Source: Paludibacteraceae bacterium
GTDB lineage: Bacteria; Bacteroidota; Bacteroidia; Bacteroidales; Paludibacteraceae
NCBI GenBank assembly: GCA_905235505.1
Contig: CAJOMJ010000014.1
Span: 1 to 64,000, forward strand
DNA: 64,000 bases
Reading direction: 5' to 3'
Below are positions 1 to 8,327 of this stretch, piece after piece. The number at the start of each line of letters is the position of its first letter. Position 1 is the stretch's first letter. Below the pieces are notes generated by a model. It was not told the origin of the DNA. It saw only the letters and a list, made by a program, of their open reading frames with translations, and did no database searches. The position numbers and the translations under genes are program-made.

Positions 1-46
1 AAAGATAACTTCTATTTTTTAATTTGAAAATAAAGTATTATCTTTG
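1..46 (+). promoter_or_regulatory. Cassette promoter repeat, copy 1 (truncated by window start)
   Basis: AT-rich block ending in the Bacteroides -7 element TATCTTTG (39-46). It shares the core AAAGATnAnCTTCTATTTTTT and a following TTTGA with copies at 1643-1711 and 4538-4609. It precedes the 116-268 and 333-1247 genes. The spacing to a canonical -33 TTTG is not met (the visible TTTG lies only 12 bases upstream), so promoter activity is inferred from the -7 element and the conservation. Confidence 0.6.
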
Positions 47-115
47 CCACGATAAATCGGAAAGTGTCCCAATGCCGAGCAAAAGACGGGCGAAACTTTA
101 AATTTTTAAATTACC

Positions 116-268
116 ATGACACAAGAAGAATTCAACGAGATGCTTATAACGGCTCTTCAAGAGAATTTAACTATCAAGTGCTACAACAACGGCGAACATA
201 TTCACGTTCGTATCTATTTTGACGACGAAGAAATATGTGATGGCAGTTGCGAATCAGAGTGCTATTAA
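116..268 (+). CDS. Small hypothetical protein (50 aa)
   Basis: Short ORF starting at the first ATG after the promoter repeat. The 50-residue product is acidic and Cys-containing, beginning MTQEEFNEML and ending CDGSCESECY, with four cysteines, three of them clustered in the last ten residues. No family is recognised. It ends 64 bases before the likely start of the next gene and is probably co-transcribed with it. It could be a small regulator or metal-binding peptide, but nothing in the sequence settles that. The main support for it being real is its position directly behind a conserved promoter block. Confidence 0.5.
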   Translation: MTQEEFNEMLITALQENLTIKCYNNGEHIHVRIYFDDEEICDGSCESECY

Positions 269-332
269 TATCAATACGGAGAATGCCGAAAATCCGGAAA
301 AGAGTAGGCGAAATTCGAATCTATTAATAAAT

Positions 333-1247
333 ATGAAAAGAACAATTATTTACGTATTCACTCCCAAGCGACTCCAAAGAGATTATCAAAGTGGATTACA
401 ACTCGAGGATTTTCCATTGGGGTGGATTAAAATCGGAAAAACCTCAAGTGATAATGATGGTGAAGACAAATGGGATGTCGCGTATAACCGTATTAAACAA
501 GAGGTACGAACCGGCATAAGCGAAACATGTGTGTTAGTGGACGTGTTTGAATATCCGGAAATATCAGGAAACCCCGACGATACGATTCGCGAATTAATGA
601 CGAGCGACATATACGATTTGCGAGACTCGCAATTCCACAATCAATCTGTCAATCCTCAGAACTATGAGGTTAAAGCCGGGCGTGAATATGTATATGGAGC
701 CTCAAGGAAACAAGTTTTAGCAGCCATTGCAAAATTTGAACGGAATTTGTTGTTGGAAGCAGCAGGTACGAATAAATTGTCCGATGTTATTAGTTATATT
801 CAGAAGAACAACGAAACATCCATTGAAGACTCGGAAGAGAATAGTCATCCTGTTTCTTCAATCCAGGATATTCAATTATATGATCATATTGTAGAAGAAT
901 TAAAAAATCTAAACATAAAAGCTAATCATCCTAATAATAAGAATTATGGATTGCTGCCAAGTACTAAGAAATATATCAGGATCTATTCTTTTGGGTTCTC
1001 ATTTAAGCACAATCAGGCTACAATCGCTATAGAAACAATCGGTTTAGCGAACAAAAATACTCTGGAAGAATTCATTCTCGCAAAGAACATACGCGACAGA
1101 GTCGCTCTGAGTGGACCACTACAAGGTATTAAAAATAAAGATAAGTATGCATGGAAACTCATTCAATTCTTTGATGAATATGATGCAGAGCGAGTAAAAA
1201 ACTGGTTTGTTGATAACATCACTCAATTGCATAACTTATTTGAATAA
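333..1247 (+). CDS. GIY-YIG-like (T5orf172-type) protein, putative nuclease
   Basis: The likely start is ATG 333 (about 304 aa), because the conserved domain begins directly with MKRTIIYVFTPKRL; the reading frame is open from 219, but those residues overlap the preceding gene. Residues 3-60 look like the first half of a GIY-YIG/T5orf172 fold: a hydrophobic strand (IIYVFT) followed by GWIKIGKT, which resembles the paired motifs of this family. The C-terminal 130 residues (QLYDHIVEELKNLNI onward) form a second, unrecognised domain. Similar proteins occur in accessory and phage-related regions of Bacteroidota. Nuclease activity is an inference from the fold; the catalytic Arg/Glu were not assigned. 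Confidence 0.5.
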   Translation: MKRTIIYVFTPKRLQRDYQSGLQLEDFPLGWIKIGKTSSDNDGEDKWDVAYNRIKQEVRTGISETCVLVDVFEYPEISGNPDDTIRELMTSDIYDLRDSQFHNQSVNPQNYEVKAGREYVYGASRKQVLAAIAKFERNLLLEAAGTNKLSDVISYIQKNNETSIEDSEENSHPVSSIQDIQLYDHIVEELKNLNIKANHPNNKNYGLLPSTKKYIRIYSFGFSFKHNQATIAIETIGLANKNTLEEFILAKNIRDRVALSGPLQGIKNKDKYAWKLIQFFDEYDAERVKNWFVDNITQLHNLFE

Positions 1248-1260
1248 AGATAAAGAATAG

Positions 1261-1341
1261 ACAAATATTGAAAGTATTGGTGCGAATGCTTTCGCAAATT
1301 GTCCAAAACTCAAATCTATTATGGTGCACGATATCGGTTAG
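1261..1341 (+). pseudogene. Fossil of a BspA-type leucine-rich repeat
   Basis: Translating from 1261 gives a single typical BspA/LRR_5 repeat, with IESIGANAFANCPKLKSI readable before a TAG at 1339-1341. The frame is closed by TAG just upstream (1258-1260), so no start exists. It is therefore a detached scrap of a BspA-like gene; a related intact gene lies at 2719-3417. It is probably left over from cassette turnover. Confidence 0.6.
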
Positions 1342-1351
1342 ACCACGCGAT

Positions 1352-1576
1352 ATGAATATATGGTATTGGCGGTAAAAAGACGAAGAAGTGGATTATGTCA
1401 TTGAGTGGGATGATGCTATCGTAGGAATAGAAGTTAAAAGCAATCACGAGAAGACGACAACAGGACTCGTGACTTTCCGCAACGCTTACCATCCGAAATT
1501 AGCTTTCATCGTTGGTTACGAAGGAATAGAGGTTGAAACCTTTCTTCAGATGGATATAAGAAAACTATTTGAGTAG
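1352..1576 (+). pseudogene. C-terminal remnant of a DUF4143 AAA ATPase
   Basis: The frame reads WYWR, then an in-frame TAA (1373-1375), then KDEEVDYVIE and GIEVKSNHEKTTTGL, ending LFE at 1576. This matches the nuclease-like C-terminal end (E-V-D and E-V-K-S motifs) of AAA_14/DUF4143 ATP-binding proteins, two intact members of which are at 34011-35180 and 39530-40729. The whole ATPase domain is missing and the stop codon interrupts the conserved region, so it is a decayed remnant. A GTG at 1388 could in theory start a 62-aa peptide, but this is unlikely to be functional. Confidence 0.7.
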
Positions 1577-1593
1577 AAAATATCCCATCAACA

Positions 1594-1634
1594 AAAACGG
1601 TAATCCAATATGATAAGGGTTGCCGTTTTTTTTT
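1594..1634 (+). terminator. Intrinsic terminator closing the first cassette
   Basis: A 13-bp stem (1594-1606 with 1617-1629; two G-U pairs) has a 10-base loop and is followed by a T run. It lies just upstream of the second promoter repeat, so it separates the two cassettes. Confidence 0.8.
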
Positions 1635-1642
1635 GTCTTTAT

Positions 1643-1711
1643 GGCTAATCAGGGCTAAATGCAAAAAGATTAACTTCTATTTTTTAGTTTGAGAATAATG
1701 TATTATCTTTG
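1643..1711 (+). promoter_or_regulatory. Cassette promoter repeat, copy 2
   Basis: Starts GGCTAATC and contains AAAGATTAACTTCTATTTTT, then AGTTTGAGAATAAT, ending in the -7 element TATCTTTG (1704-1711). Transcription would start near 1718, some 15 bases before the ATG at 1733. It aligns over about 70 bases with copy 3 (4538-4609) and over about 46 bases with copy 1. Confidence 0.65.
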
Positions 1712-1732
1712 CAACAAAATTAATAATATACT

Positions 1733-2722
1733 ATGGCAAATTATATTAACAATACCTTTTTTATCAAAGGAACCAAACAAGCAGTAGTAGATCTGCTAAA
1801 CCTTGGTCTAAAAAGAACCAAGACCGGGAAACGCATATCTATCCAAATGTCAGGCGAGGAGATGGTCTCCTTTCTAAATGGCATGGAGCGATGTCTCCAG
1901 TTCTCGTCATTCATTCCTCGTCCAAAAACTTTCGATGTGTATGACACCACTAACTCGATGATGGACTTTGTTTATTGGTATGCCAATGGATGTATGGGAT
2001 TTCCCCACTATGATAATGATATGTCTAAAAAACGTATGACTGAAATTTATGAATATATCGAAGCCCATTTAGAACTATTTCCTCCAATTGAGGATAAAGA
2101 AGAAGAAAAAGAAAAAACGGATTGCGATATATTTTTTGAAGCGCTTGAGGAACAAGAGTCGAAGCCAACGAAAGTGTATAATTATCCAGACTATAAGTCA
2201 AAGGCACTACGAATGATGCACCCGGAATTGGTAAAGCAATACGAAAAGTATGTCTTTGGTTATAAAAGGGCAAAAGCATACCAACAATTAAAATACGGCG
2301 TAGTGGGTTGGTATGACTGGAATTGTAAGAACTATGGTTGCAAATGGAGCATGAATATAGAATGGTGGGCTGTTGTGAAAGAAACGGATGATTGTTTCTG
2401 CCTTTCGGCTTACACGGAAACGCCATGGGCATCGCCTATCACTTTCTTTGATTTCCTCAATAAAAAAGAGGGGATTACCGTCTATGCCTATTGCTTCGAA
2501 CCTTTCGCATGGGCGTGTATGTACAATGGTAGGACGGATGAAGAAATATTCAAAGACGCATCCGAAGAAGAACGCTATGCCGAATATGAAGAGAAATACA
2601 AGAATAGTAAAGATTATGATCCGGAGTGGATGCCGTATGATGTTAATGATTTAATCATCAGTGACTACATTGATGGTTTCAAAGCTGAAATCGCCAAGGA
2701 AATAGGTTGCGAAAAAGTGTGA
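1733..2722 (+). CDS. Api92-like protein with ferredoxin-like domain
   Basis: 329 aa, starting at the first ATG behind the promoter repeat. The region around residues 185-250 contains VVGWYDWNCKNYGCKWS and a following SAYTETPWASP, the hallmark of the Api92/YubB (DUF1281-type, ferredoxin-like) family found on plasmids, phages and integrative elements. A negatively charged linker (EDKEEEKEKTD) separates the N- and C-terminal halves. No biochemical function is established for the family as far as I know. The gene ends in GTGTGA, overlapping the next start, so the two are translationally coupled. Placement in a cassette region fits the mobile-element habit of the family. Confidence 0.65.
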   Translation: MANYINNTFFIKGTKQAVVDLLNLGLKRTKTGKRISIQMSGEEMVSFLNGMERCLQFSSFIPRPKTFDVYDTTNSMMDFVYWYANGCMGFPHYDNDMSKKRMTEIYEYIEAHLELFPPIEDKEEEKEKTDCDIFFEALEEQESKPTKVYNYPDYKSKALRMMHPELVKQYEKYVFGYKRAKAYQQLKYGVVGWYDWNCKNYGCKWSMNIEWWAVVKETDDCFCLSAYTETPWASPITFFDFLNKKEGITVYAYCFEPFAWACMYNGRTDEEIFKDASEEERYAEYEEKYKNSKDYDPEWMPYDVNDLIISDYIDGFKAEIAKEIGCEKV

Positions 2723-3417
2723 CAGACAGACGAGAATATAGACAAGGTCGATATGTTTATTTGTTAGATGATAACAACGATACCGCATGGATTAAACAGG
2801 GGCATATCGGCAGGAGCAAGACTTACCGAATCCCTGCCTCGGTAAATATAGAAGGAGTATGCTTTACCGTCACTTCCGTGGAACTTGGAGCATATAATCG
2901 TCCACGTACGTTGCGACATCTGATCTTCCCTGATACAATTGAATATATTGACGAAGATGAGTTTTCCAACTTGCCGAACCTCCGTAGTGTGCATATAGGC
3001 AAAGGGGTGCAATACCTAAACAATTGGCATTTCCGTTGTTGCCCCATGTTACATACCATTACGATTGACAAACAGAATCCGTATCTCAGAGTACAAGACG
3101 GGTTGGTGCTGACTCAGGATGGAACGACCTTGTTACGGAGTCTGTTCAGGCGTAGAGAACTAATCATTCCGGAGGGAGTGAAGTATGTGGAAAAAGTTGC
3201 ATTCTGGTATGACGACAAGCTGGAAAGCGTAACCTTCCCCTCATCTTTGCGTGAGATTGGTGATAGCAGTTTCTTAGACATCCCGAACCTGAAACGGCTC
3301 GTTATTCCGGAAGGATCAGAAGAACAGATTGTACCATGTTTCAACGGGTACGAGAATTTGGAACTCCTTATACATCGCAAATCTTCTACCATCGCACGTC
3401 CATGTGCAACTCGATAG
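2719..3417 (+). CDS. BspA-type leucine-rich repeat protein
   Basis: The GTG at 2719 overlaps the TGA of the preceding gene and is the likely coupled start (232 aa); a TTG at 2707 is the alternative. The product carries several LRR_5/BspA-type repeats, for example LRHLIFPDTIEYIDEDEF, LRSVHIGKGVQYLNNWHF and LESVTFPSSLREIGDSSF. BspA repeats usually mediate protein or surface binding. There is no signal peptide and no T9SS or anchor domain, so it appears cytoplasmic, unlike classical BspA adhesins. Its tight coupling to the Api92-like gene suggests the two act together. Confidence 0.75.
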   Translation: MTDRREYRQGRYVYLLDDNNDTAWIKQGHIGRSKTYRIPASVNIEGVCFTVTSVELGAYNRPRTLRHLIFPDTIEYIDEDEFSNLPNLRSVHIGKGVQYLNNWHFRCCPMLHTITIDKQNPYLRVQDGLVLTQDGTTLLRSLFRRRELIIPEGVKYVEKVAFWYDDKLESVTFPSSLREIGDSSFLDIPNLKRLVIPEGSEEQIVPCFNGYENLELLIHRKSSTIARPCATR

Positions 3418-3452
3418 ACGAACTTGATACATATATCTGAATTGAATAAATT

Positions 3453-3920
3453 ATGAGAAATAACCTGTTTCTGATTATGGTTGCAGCACTTGCATTTGTT
3501 GGCTGTGCAAAACAAGATAGAGTCAATATGGCGTATAATGAGTTAGCACGATTCTATAATCACTCAACGGTTGATTGGCTTTTGATAGACACACTCTATT
3601 ACCGCCCGTATAACTGCGATTGGCCGGAAGAGATAGAAACACAGATTGATTCAACTTTTCCGATGGAATATGCTGCCCGATATTGGCATCGATTGCAGAA
3701 TGCAAAGACCTATTTGCACCAGCATACTTTGCCTTTGCGGTGCGGAGCCTCTATGGAGTCTGTTGCTCAACTGAATCGCACCGAATCAGCGTTGGACAGC
3801 GTATTTGTCCGTATAGTCAGCCAAGAGTATTACATGCGCATCTTTGGGGATTGCTATGAAGAAATCATGCCTGTGGAGATTGACAAATGTTTTGAAACGC
3901 TTAATGCAAAACGGCAATGA
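3453..3920 (+). CDS. Putative lipoprotein, unknown function
   Basis: 155 aa with a lipoprotein signal peptide: MRNNLFLIMVAALAFVGC, with the lipobox AFVGC placing the acylated Cys at residue 18. The mature part is soluble and helical-looking, with no family recognised. The stop overlaps the ATG of the next gene (ATGA, 3917-3920), so the lipoprotein and the hydrolase are translationally coupled. It is probably held on the periplasmic face of one membrane. Confidence 0.6.
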   Translation: MRNNLFLIMVAALAFVGCAKQDRVNMAYNELARFYNHSTVDWLLIDTLYYRPYNCDWPEEIETQIDSTFPMEYAARYWHRLQNAKTYLHQHTLPLRCGASMESVAQLNRTESALDSVFVRIVSQEYYMRIFGDCYEEIMPVEIDKCFETLNAKRQ

Positions 3921-4543
3921 AAGAACCCGTAATATTCAATTATGGCACTCCGGCACAGAAGCCCTATGCATTGTATATACATGGTTTAGGCTCCAGCGCT
4001 GCGTCCGGAACAAAATCTTCTTTGGCGCGCAGTTTGGACGGTTATGAGTGGCTCTCGCCGGAAATAACGCATAACCCGTTTGAATCACTGGACATACTGA
4101 ATGAGTGGGTTACAGCATTTCGACCAACTCTGATTGCCGGCACATCAATGGGCGGTTTGTTGGCAATGTATGTCAATAGTCCTGATGCCATTAAAGTAGT
4201 CGTCAATCCCTGTATTGAGATTGAACGGGTACTTCGAAAGATAGGTTATGGCAGGCATCCCTATCTGCAACCACGTGAGAATGGCGAAACGGAATATACC
4301 ATTGACGAACCGATGATTCGTCAGTTTATCTCATTCCGTGAGACTGATACTCCTATTCTCGGAATACGGAACATTGCGTTGTTCTCCACGGACGACGAAC
4401 TGATTGGTCGTGAGTTCTCGAAGAAAAATGCCGCCATCTTAGAGTCTTTGGGCTACGAGATCTATTGGAATGCCAAATTCGGACATCGCTGCAACGAACA
4501 AGCCGCCAAACAAATCAAGGATATTCTATCAGTTTGTGGCTAA
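3917..4543 (+). CDS. YqiA/YcfP-like alpha/beta hydrolase
   Basis: 208 aa, short for an alpha/beta hydrolase and typical of the YqiA/UPF0227 esterase group. YIHGLGSS near residue 20 is the oxyanion-hole strand; GTSMGG carries the nucleophile Ser; a late STDDELIG supplies the Asp region and GHRCNE the His. The substrate is unknown; family members hydrolyse short acyl esters. Its TAA (4541-4543) lies inside the third promoter repeat (GGCTAAT at 4538), so the cassette boundary directly abuts the coding end. Confidence 0.75.
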   Translation: MKEPVIFNYGTPAQKPYALYIHGLGSSAASGTKSSLARSLDGYEWLSPEITHNPFESLDILNEWVTAFRPTLIAGTSMGGLLAMYVNSPDAIKVVVNPCIEIERVLRKIGYGRHPYLQPRENGETEYTIDEPMIRQFISFRETDTPILGIRNIALFSTDDELIGREFSKKNAAILESLGYEIYWNAKFGHRCNEQAAKQIKDILSVCG

Positions 4544-4609
4544 TAGTGCTAATTGGTTTAAAAGATTAGCTTCTATTTTTTTTCGTTTGAGAACAATCTC
4601 GTATCTTTG
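4538..4609 (+). promoter_or_regulatory. Cassette promoter repeat, copy 3
   Basis: Starts GGCTAATAGTGCTAAT, contains AAAGATTAGCTTCTATTTTT and CGTTTGAGAACAAT, and ends in TATCTTTG (4602-4609). No intact gene follows it. Downstream, a frame from about 4700 reads LPDGKRYDVVGRKQ before a stop near 4752, with a stop immediately upstream and no start, suggesting a third cassette that has lost its gene. Confidence 0.6.
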
Positions 4610-5000
4610 CCGCGTAATTTAATAAAAGTACACAAGTTTGTGGACCACAATCATGTGAACCATATCATCTTTTATGGAAATTTCGCATCATAATACTCCT
4701 CCCTCCTGCCCGACGGCAAACGCTATGATGTAGTAGGTAGGAAGCAATAATAGAAATCTCCCATAGAGACGCTATACCGTCAAGTTTCCACATGCGGCGT
4801 CATGAGATTGTGCATACATGCTTTGTTGGCAGGAGATAATTGCAGAGCCTTGTCGCATGTAAATCTCTGAATATAAGGAAACGGCAAAAAAATACAGAAA
4901 CGCAAAAAAAAGTGAAAAAAGTTGCGAAAGAGGTGATAGATTTCGCCTTTTTTTTGCCTATATATGGAGGGGTATATGTAATGTTTAGTATTGTGCGTGT

Positions 5001-5093
5001 TGTTTAGTGTGGTTTAGTGTGGTTTAGAGTTGTTTAGAGTTGTTTAGTGTTGTTTAGTGTTGTTTAGAGTGGTTGTTTAGTGTGGTTTAGAGT
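5001..5093. repeat. 10-bp tandem repeat array
   Basis: Seven in-register units of (T/G)GTTTAG(T/A)GT at 5001-5070, a 3-base slip, then two more to 5093. It is an imperfect array with one helical turn per unit, located in a gene-free spacer. Confidence 0.9.
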
Positions 5094-5303
5094 TGTGCGT
5101 GTTGTCATACGTTTTTGAAGAAAAATATAAACCATTATTCAGTTGGTAATACTTTCTTTCCCGGTATTACTCTTATTTAGTGCTTTTTTCATTTTTACTT
5201 TTTACTTTTTACTTTTTCGTTGAGGAGACGTTACGGTGTTGCGTCCCTACGTGGAGGGTTTGCGACTTGAGTGGTTGAGAGTGACGATAAAAGGGGTTCT
5301 GAA

Positions 5304-5357
5304 GTTGCTATGGGGTTGCCATGAAGTTGGCATGGGGTTGGCATAGGTTGCCATGGT
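5304..5357. repeat. 11-bp tandem repeat GTTGCCATGRR
   Basis: Five consecutive units: GTTGCTATGGG, GTTGCCATGAA, GTTGGCATGGG, GTTGGCATAG, GTTGCCATGGT. The period is 11 bp apart from one 10-bp unit. The C/G alternation at the fifth position makes neighbouring units partly complementary (GCCATG/CATGGC), so the array could also fold. Confidence 0.85.
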
Positions 5358-5434
5358 TTTGTGACTTATTAGTCCTCTTTTTTGTCCTCTTTTTTGTCCT
5401 CTTTTTGTTTATTTAAGGTAAAAAGATTAAATTA

Positions 5435-5466
5435 TTTGCATATATCAAAAAAAAGTTGTACTTTTG
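5435..5466 (+). promoter_or_regulatory. Promoter of the giant surface-protein operon
   Basis: TTTG at 5435-5438, 20 bases, then TACTTTTG at 5459-5466: a full Bacteroides-type promoter. Transcription is expected to begin near 5473, about 45 bases before the GTG start, so the C10 tract at 5501-5510 is inside the leader. Confidence 0.75.
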
Positions 5467-5500
5467 TGGCGTGTATTGTACGTATAGTGCGGGGTATTTA

Positions 5501-5510
5501 CCCCCCCCCC
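5501..5510 (+). repeat. Homopolymeric C10 tract in the operon leader
   Basis: Ten consecutive C residues, seven bases before the GTG start and downstream of the promoter. An in-frame TAA (5515-5517) follows the tract, so slippage would not fuse an upstream start to the gene. Any effect must act through leader length or structure. Confidence 0.9.
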
Positions 5511-5517
5511 TCTATAA

Positions 5518-8295
5518 GTGCTTAATAATGAGAATAATACGACTGTGAAAGGACGTGCTTTTGCATATTTCTGTATATGTCTCGCTCTGTTGTGGGGTGG
5601 GGCGGTGTGCGCATTGGCGGAGGTGACGGGGTTGTCGCCGCTGCGTCAGGTGGCATCTATAGAGCAGGTGCAGGACACTGCTTGTTCGCAGGCATACCGT
5701 CAATTCTTTTGTACGGGTCTTATCAGCAGTGCCACCTGCGAGTTGTGCTTGCCGTGCATGGGCGACACTATGCCTGACTATTATTGCGACTGTATGGAGG
5801 GTATTCCTTTCCACTACGGGCTTGACACGGTGATAACCGACACTGTATGGTACACTGCAAGAGTGTCGGATATAGTGAACGGAGGTATATGTGCATATTG
5901 GTTCTCTGACTCGGTTGTGTCTATTGACCTGTTCATTGCCTGCAACTTGAAGCGCCCCAATGAGCAGATTAACCTTTCGAGAAACAGTTCGCGCATATAC
6001 AGTCCTGAGACAATCAGGAGTATGTTGGGTAGTGCAGGTGACATTGTGGGTATAGTGGGCAGCAAACCGATATATCTGCGCGTGGCACCCCGTGCGAAGG
6101 GCAGGGTGATAATCGACAAGTATGGCGAGAGTTTCCGCTCGGACTGCGGCGACAGTATATTCTCCGTATATTACGGAATACAATATGCATTAGGCAATGA
6201 GCACACGGTGTATCGCATGCCGCGGGCAAGACAGCGCAGTCTGAAGTTTGTGAACTGGATACAGAAGGACAACAAGCCTCTCAGAATGAGTATAGTGCGG
6301 GGCGACTGCCTTGCGGGAGATACAGTGGAGTCGGTAGTGCTCACCGACTCGGTGCGTCCGTACATGGCAGATACAACCCTGATGCAGGATGTATATAACA
6401 AGAAAGATTCGCTCTATTTCGTGTTCGACAGAGCGGATTTCGGCAAGGTTATTTTCCGCAGTACCGCCAAGTATCCAGACAAGTTCAAGACTTACGAAGA
6501 CACGGTGATGTGTCAGGGTGCGATGTTTGACAACGGCACTATCATCACTCATGATACCGCTTTTGTGGACACACTCTGGATAGTGCGCGATACGCTTGCT
6601 ATCAGAACCACCAATGTGACAATGGTGTCTCCGGATCCGGCAATGGACACTATGCTGCTGAAAAGCAAGCAGTTGTATTTCTATTATCATGGCGGTTATA
6701 TCACCGAGTTCGGGGACTATGACATAACGGAGCATAATGACGGCGGTTGCGACGGCAGGTATATGCTTCATGTGGAGCACGACTGGACAGTGGTTAACAA
6801 AAAACAGACGATAACGGAGTGCAGCGGTAAGACGATAACGCTAAACGGCAAGAAATATACAGCGAACAAGACTGTGAAAGATACGGTTGACAACTACTCG
6901 ACCGACACACGCACTATCACCACTTACACGCTGAAGTTCACTTCGCCTGTTCTTGAGTACGACACCATTTATCTTAACAAATATCAGTTGCCGTATCGTT
7001 ATGAAGGGAAGTATGTGCGCAGTTTCGGCGATACGACAATGACTATCACCCGCACAAACACCTGCACACGAAAGATATGTCTGACAGTGATAGAGACCAA
7101 ACTCCCGTTGCAATACAAGGATGTGGAGACAGATACGGTTGTATGCCGCGGTATGGGTCTGCTGCTTACGATGTTGGACACCGTGGTTACGGACAATGGC
7201 GTTTACTATGACAGCCTTATGATAGCGGAGGATACGATGCTGTGTATCAAATACAATCTCACCATACGGGAGGCGGAGAACTACAAGGATACGCTCCTGC
7301 TCATGCAGCGCGAGTTGCCGTATCAGTACTACGACACCCTGCTCTCCGCTTACGGTGAGTATGACATGTATCTGACTCAGGCGGACGAGTGCGACAGAAA
7401 GGTGCATCTGTCTGTCGTTCCGCAGATTGAGTATGTAGAGCAAGAGAAAGACACCATGCTCTGCCACGGCATGGTTATGCAGTTGGGCGGGTTGTCGCTA
7501 ACGGAAGATACGATGCTTGTGGATACCACCGAGATATCGGAATATGTGCAGGCGGTTACTACGTGGCACATCAGTTTCCCGCAGCCGCAACCTCTGCAGG
7601 TGGAGGTCTCTGCCAAGGAGAGCGAACTGCCGCTGCAATATGCGGACACGATGCTCGGCTATGGCACGCACCTGTTGTTTACTGCGGGCAACGGCGAGTG
7701 CGACAAGTGGGAGCAAGTGAGTGTGCAGCCGCAAGACGACTGGCAACTGCAGCAGGCGGATACGTCGGAGTGCTTCGGCAAGACGGTGAAGATAGGCGCA
7801 CACTCTGTGATGAGAGATACAGTATTCACTGACACATTGCAACTGAGTGAGCATACATGGCAGTGCACAACCTATAGAATAAGATTTACTATTCCCGAGG
7901 TGCAGAAAGACACATTGTATGTTCCTGCCGAGGGTATGCCTGTCGCCTATGCCGACACTGTTATTAAGGAGTATGGCACATATCAGGTAGTGCTTCGTGC
8001 AGAAGGCGAGTGCGACATGCTGGTGGAACTTGCCGTTGTTCAGGCAACGGGTGTGGCGGCACTGCGTCAGGAACTGGAGGTGGTACCCACTATTGCCAAG
8101 TCGGGACAACTGATACGTATGAATCTTCCGGATAACGGCACTCTGCAGGTGTTCGATGTGGTAGGCAGGGAGGTATTGACGGAGACATTGCCGGCAGGAG
8201 TAATGCCGCTGCGGCTCAGCAACACAGGAAACTATATATTGAAATTTTCGACTCGTGACTCTATATTAACACGACGAATAATAATAACTAACTAA
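5518..8295 (+). CDS. T9SS-secreted repeat surface protein (925 aa)
   Basis: The start is GTG 5518; an in-frame stop directly upstream excludes an earlier start. Residues 11-35 (RAFAYFCICLALLWGGAVCALA) form a signal peptide. From about residue 330 the protein has five or so repeats of roughly 105 residues, each opening with a D-T-x-x-C-x-G motif (VMCQGAMF, ECSGKTITL, VVCRGMGLL, MLCHGMVMQ, SECFGKTVK) and containing a later ELPYQY...YGEYD...ECDRK segment. The last 80 residues (VVGREVLTETLPAGV, GNYILKFS) are a type A T9SS sorting domain. It should be exported by the T9SS and placed on the surface. The same Cys motif recurs in the next gene, so they are related partners. The ligand is unknown. Confidence 0.75.
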   Translation: MLNNENNTTVKGRAFAYFCICLALLWGGAVCALAEVTGLSPLRQVASIEQVQDTACSQAYRQFFCTGLISSATCELCLPCMGDTMPDYYCDCMEGIPFHYGLDTVITDTVWYTARVSDIVNGGICAYWFSDSVVSIDLFIACNLKRPNEQINLSRNSSRIYSPETIRSMLGSAGDIVGIVGSKPIYLRVAPRAKGRVIIDKYGESFRSDCGDSIFSVYYGIQYALGNEHTVYRMPRARQRSLKFVNWIQKDNKPLRMSIVRGDCLAGDTVESVVLTDSVRPYMADTTLMQDVYNKKDSLYFVFDRADFGKVIFRSTAKYPDKFKTYEDTVMCQGAMFDNGTIITHDTAFVDTLWIVRDTLAIRTTNVTMVSPDPAMDTMLLKSKQLYFYYHGGYITEFGDYDITEHNDGGCDGRYMLHVEHDWTVVNKKQTITECSGKTITLNGKKYTANKTVKDTVDNYSTDTRTITTYTLKFTSPVLEYDTIYLNKYQLPYRYEGKYVRSFGDTTMTITRTNTCTRKICLTVIETKLPLQYKDVETDTVVCRGMGLLLTMLDTVVTDNGVYYDSLMIAEDTMLCIKYNLTIREAENYKDTLLLMQRELPYQYYDTLLSAYGEYDMYLTQADECDRKVHLSVVPQIEYVEQEKDTMLCHGMVMQLGGLSLTEDTMLVDTTEISEYVQAVTTWHISFPQPQPLQVEVSAKESELPLQYADTMLGYGTHLLFTAGNGECDKWEQVSVQPQDDWQLQQADTSECFGKTVKIGAHSVMRDTVFTDTLQLSEHTWQCTTYRIRFTIPEVQKDTLYVPAEGMPVAYADTVIKEYGTYQVVLRAEGECDMLVELAVVQATGVAALRQELEVVPTIAKSGQLIRMNLPDNGTLQVFDVVGREVLTETLPAGVMPLRLSNTGNYILKFSTRDSILTRRIIITN

Positions 8296-8327
8296 ACATA
8301 AATCTCTAATAAATTAAAACAAACAAC

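Larger units (their letters stand above)
4610..5434. other. Gene-free spacer with several short-repeat arrays
   Basis: No convincing gene is present. After a possible coding scrap (about 4690-4752) the stretch contains: a 10-bp array TGTTTAGTGT/GGTTTAGAGT, nine copies, 5001-5093; a TTTTTAC run near 5195-5215; five GTTGCCATGRR units of 11 bp (5304-5357); and three GTCCTCTTTTTT units of 12 bp (5372-5406). The remaining sequence has no recognisable RNA or coding signal. Confidence 0.7.

Noticed and set aside
219..332. Upstream start for the GIY-YIG-like gene
   Set aside because: Overlaps the 50-aa gene and adds a low-complexity Asn/Ile tail; ATG 333 begins the conserved domain.
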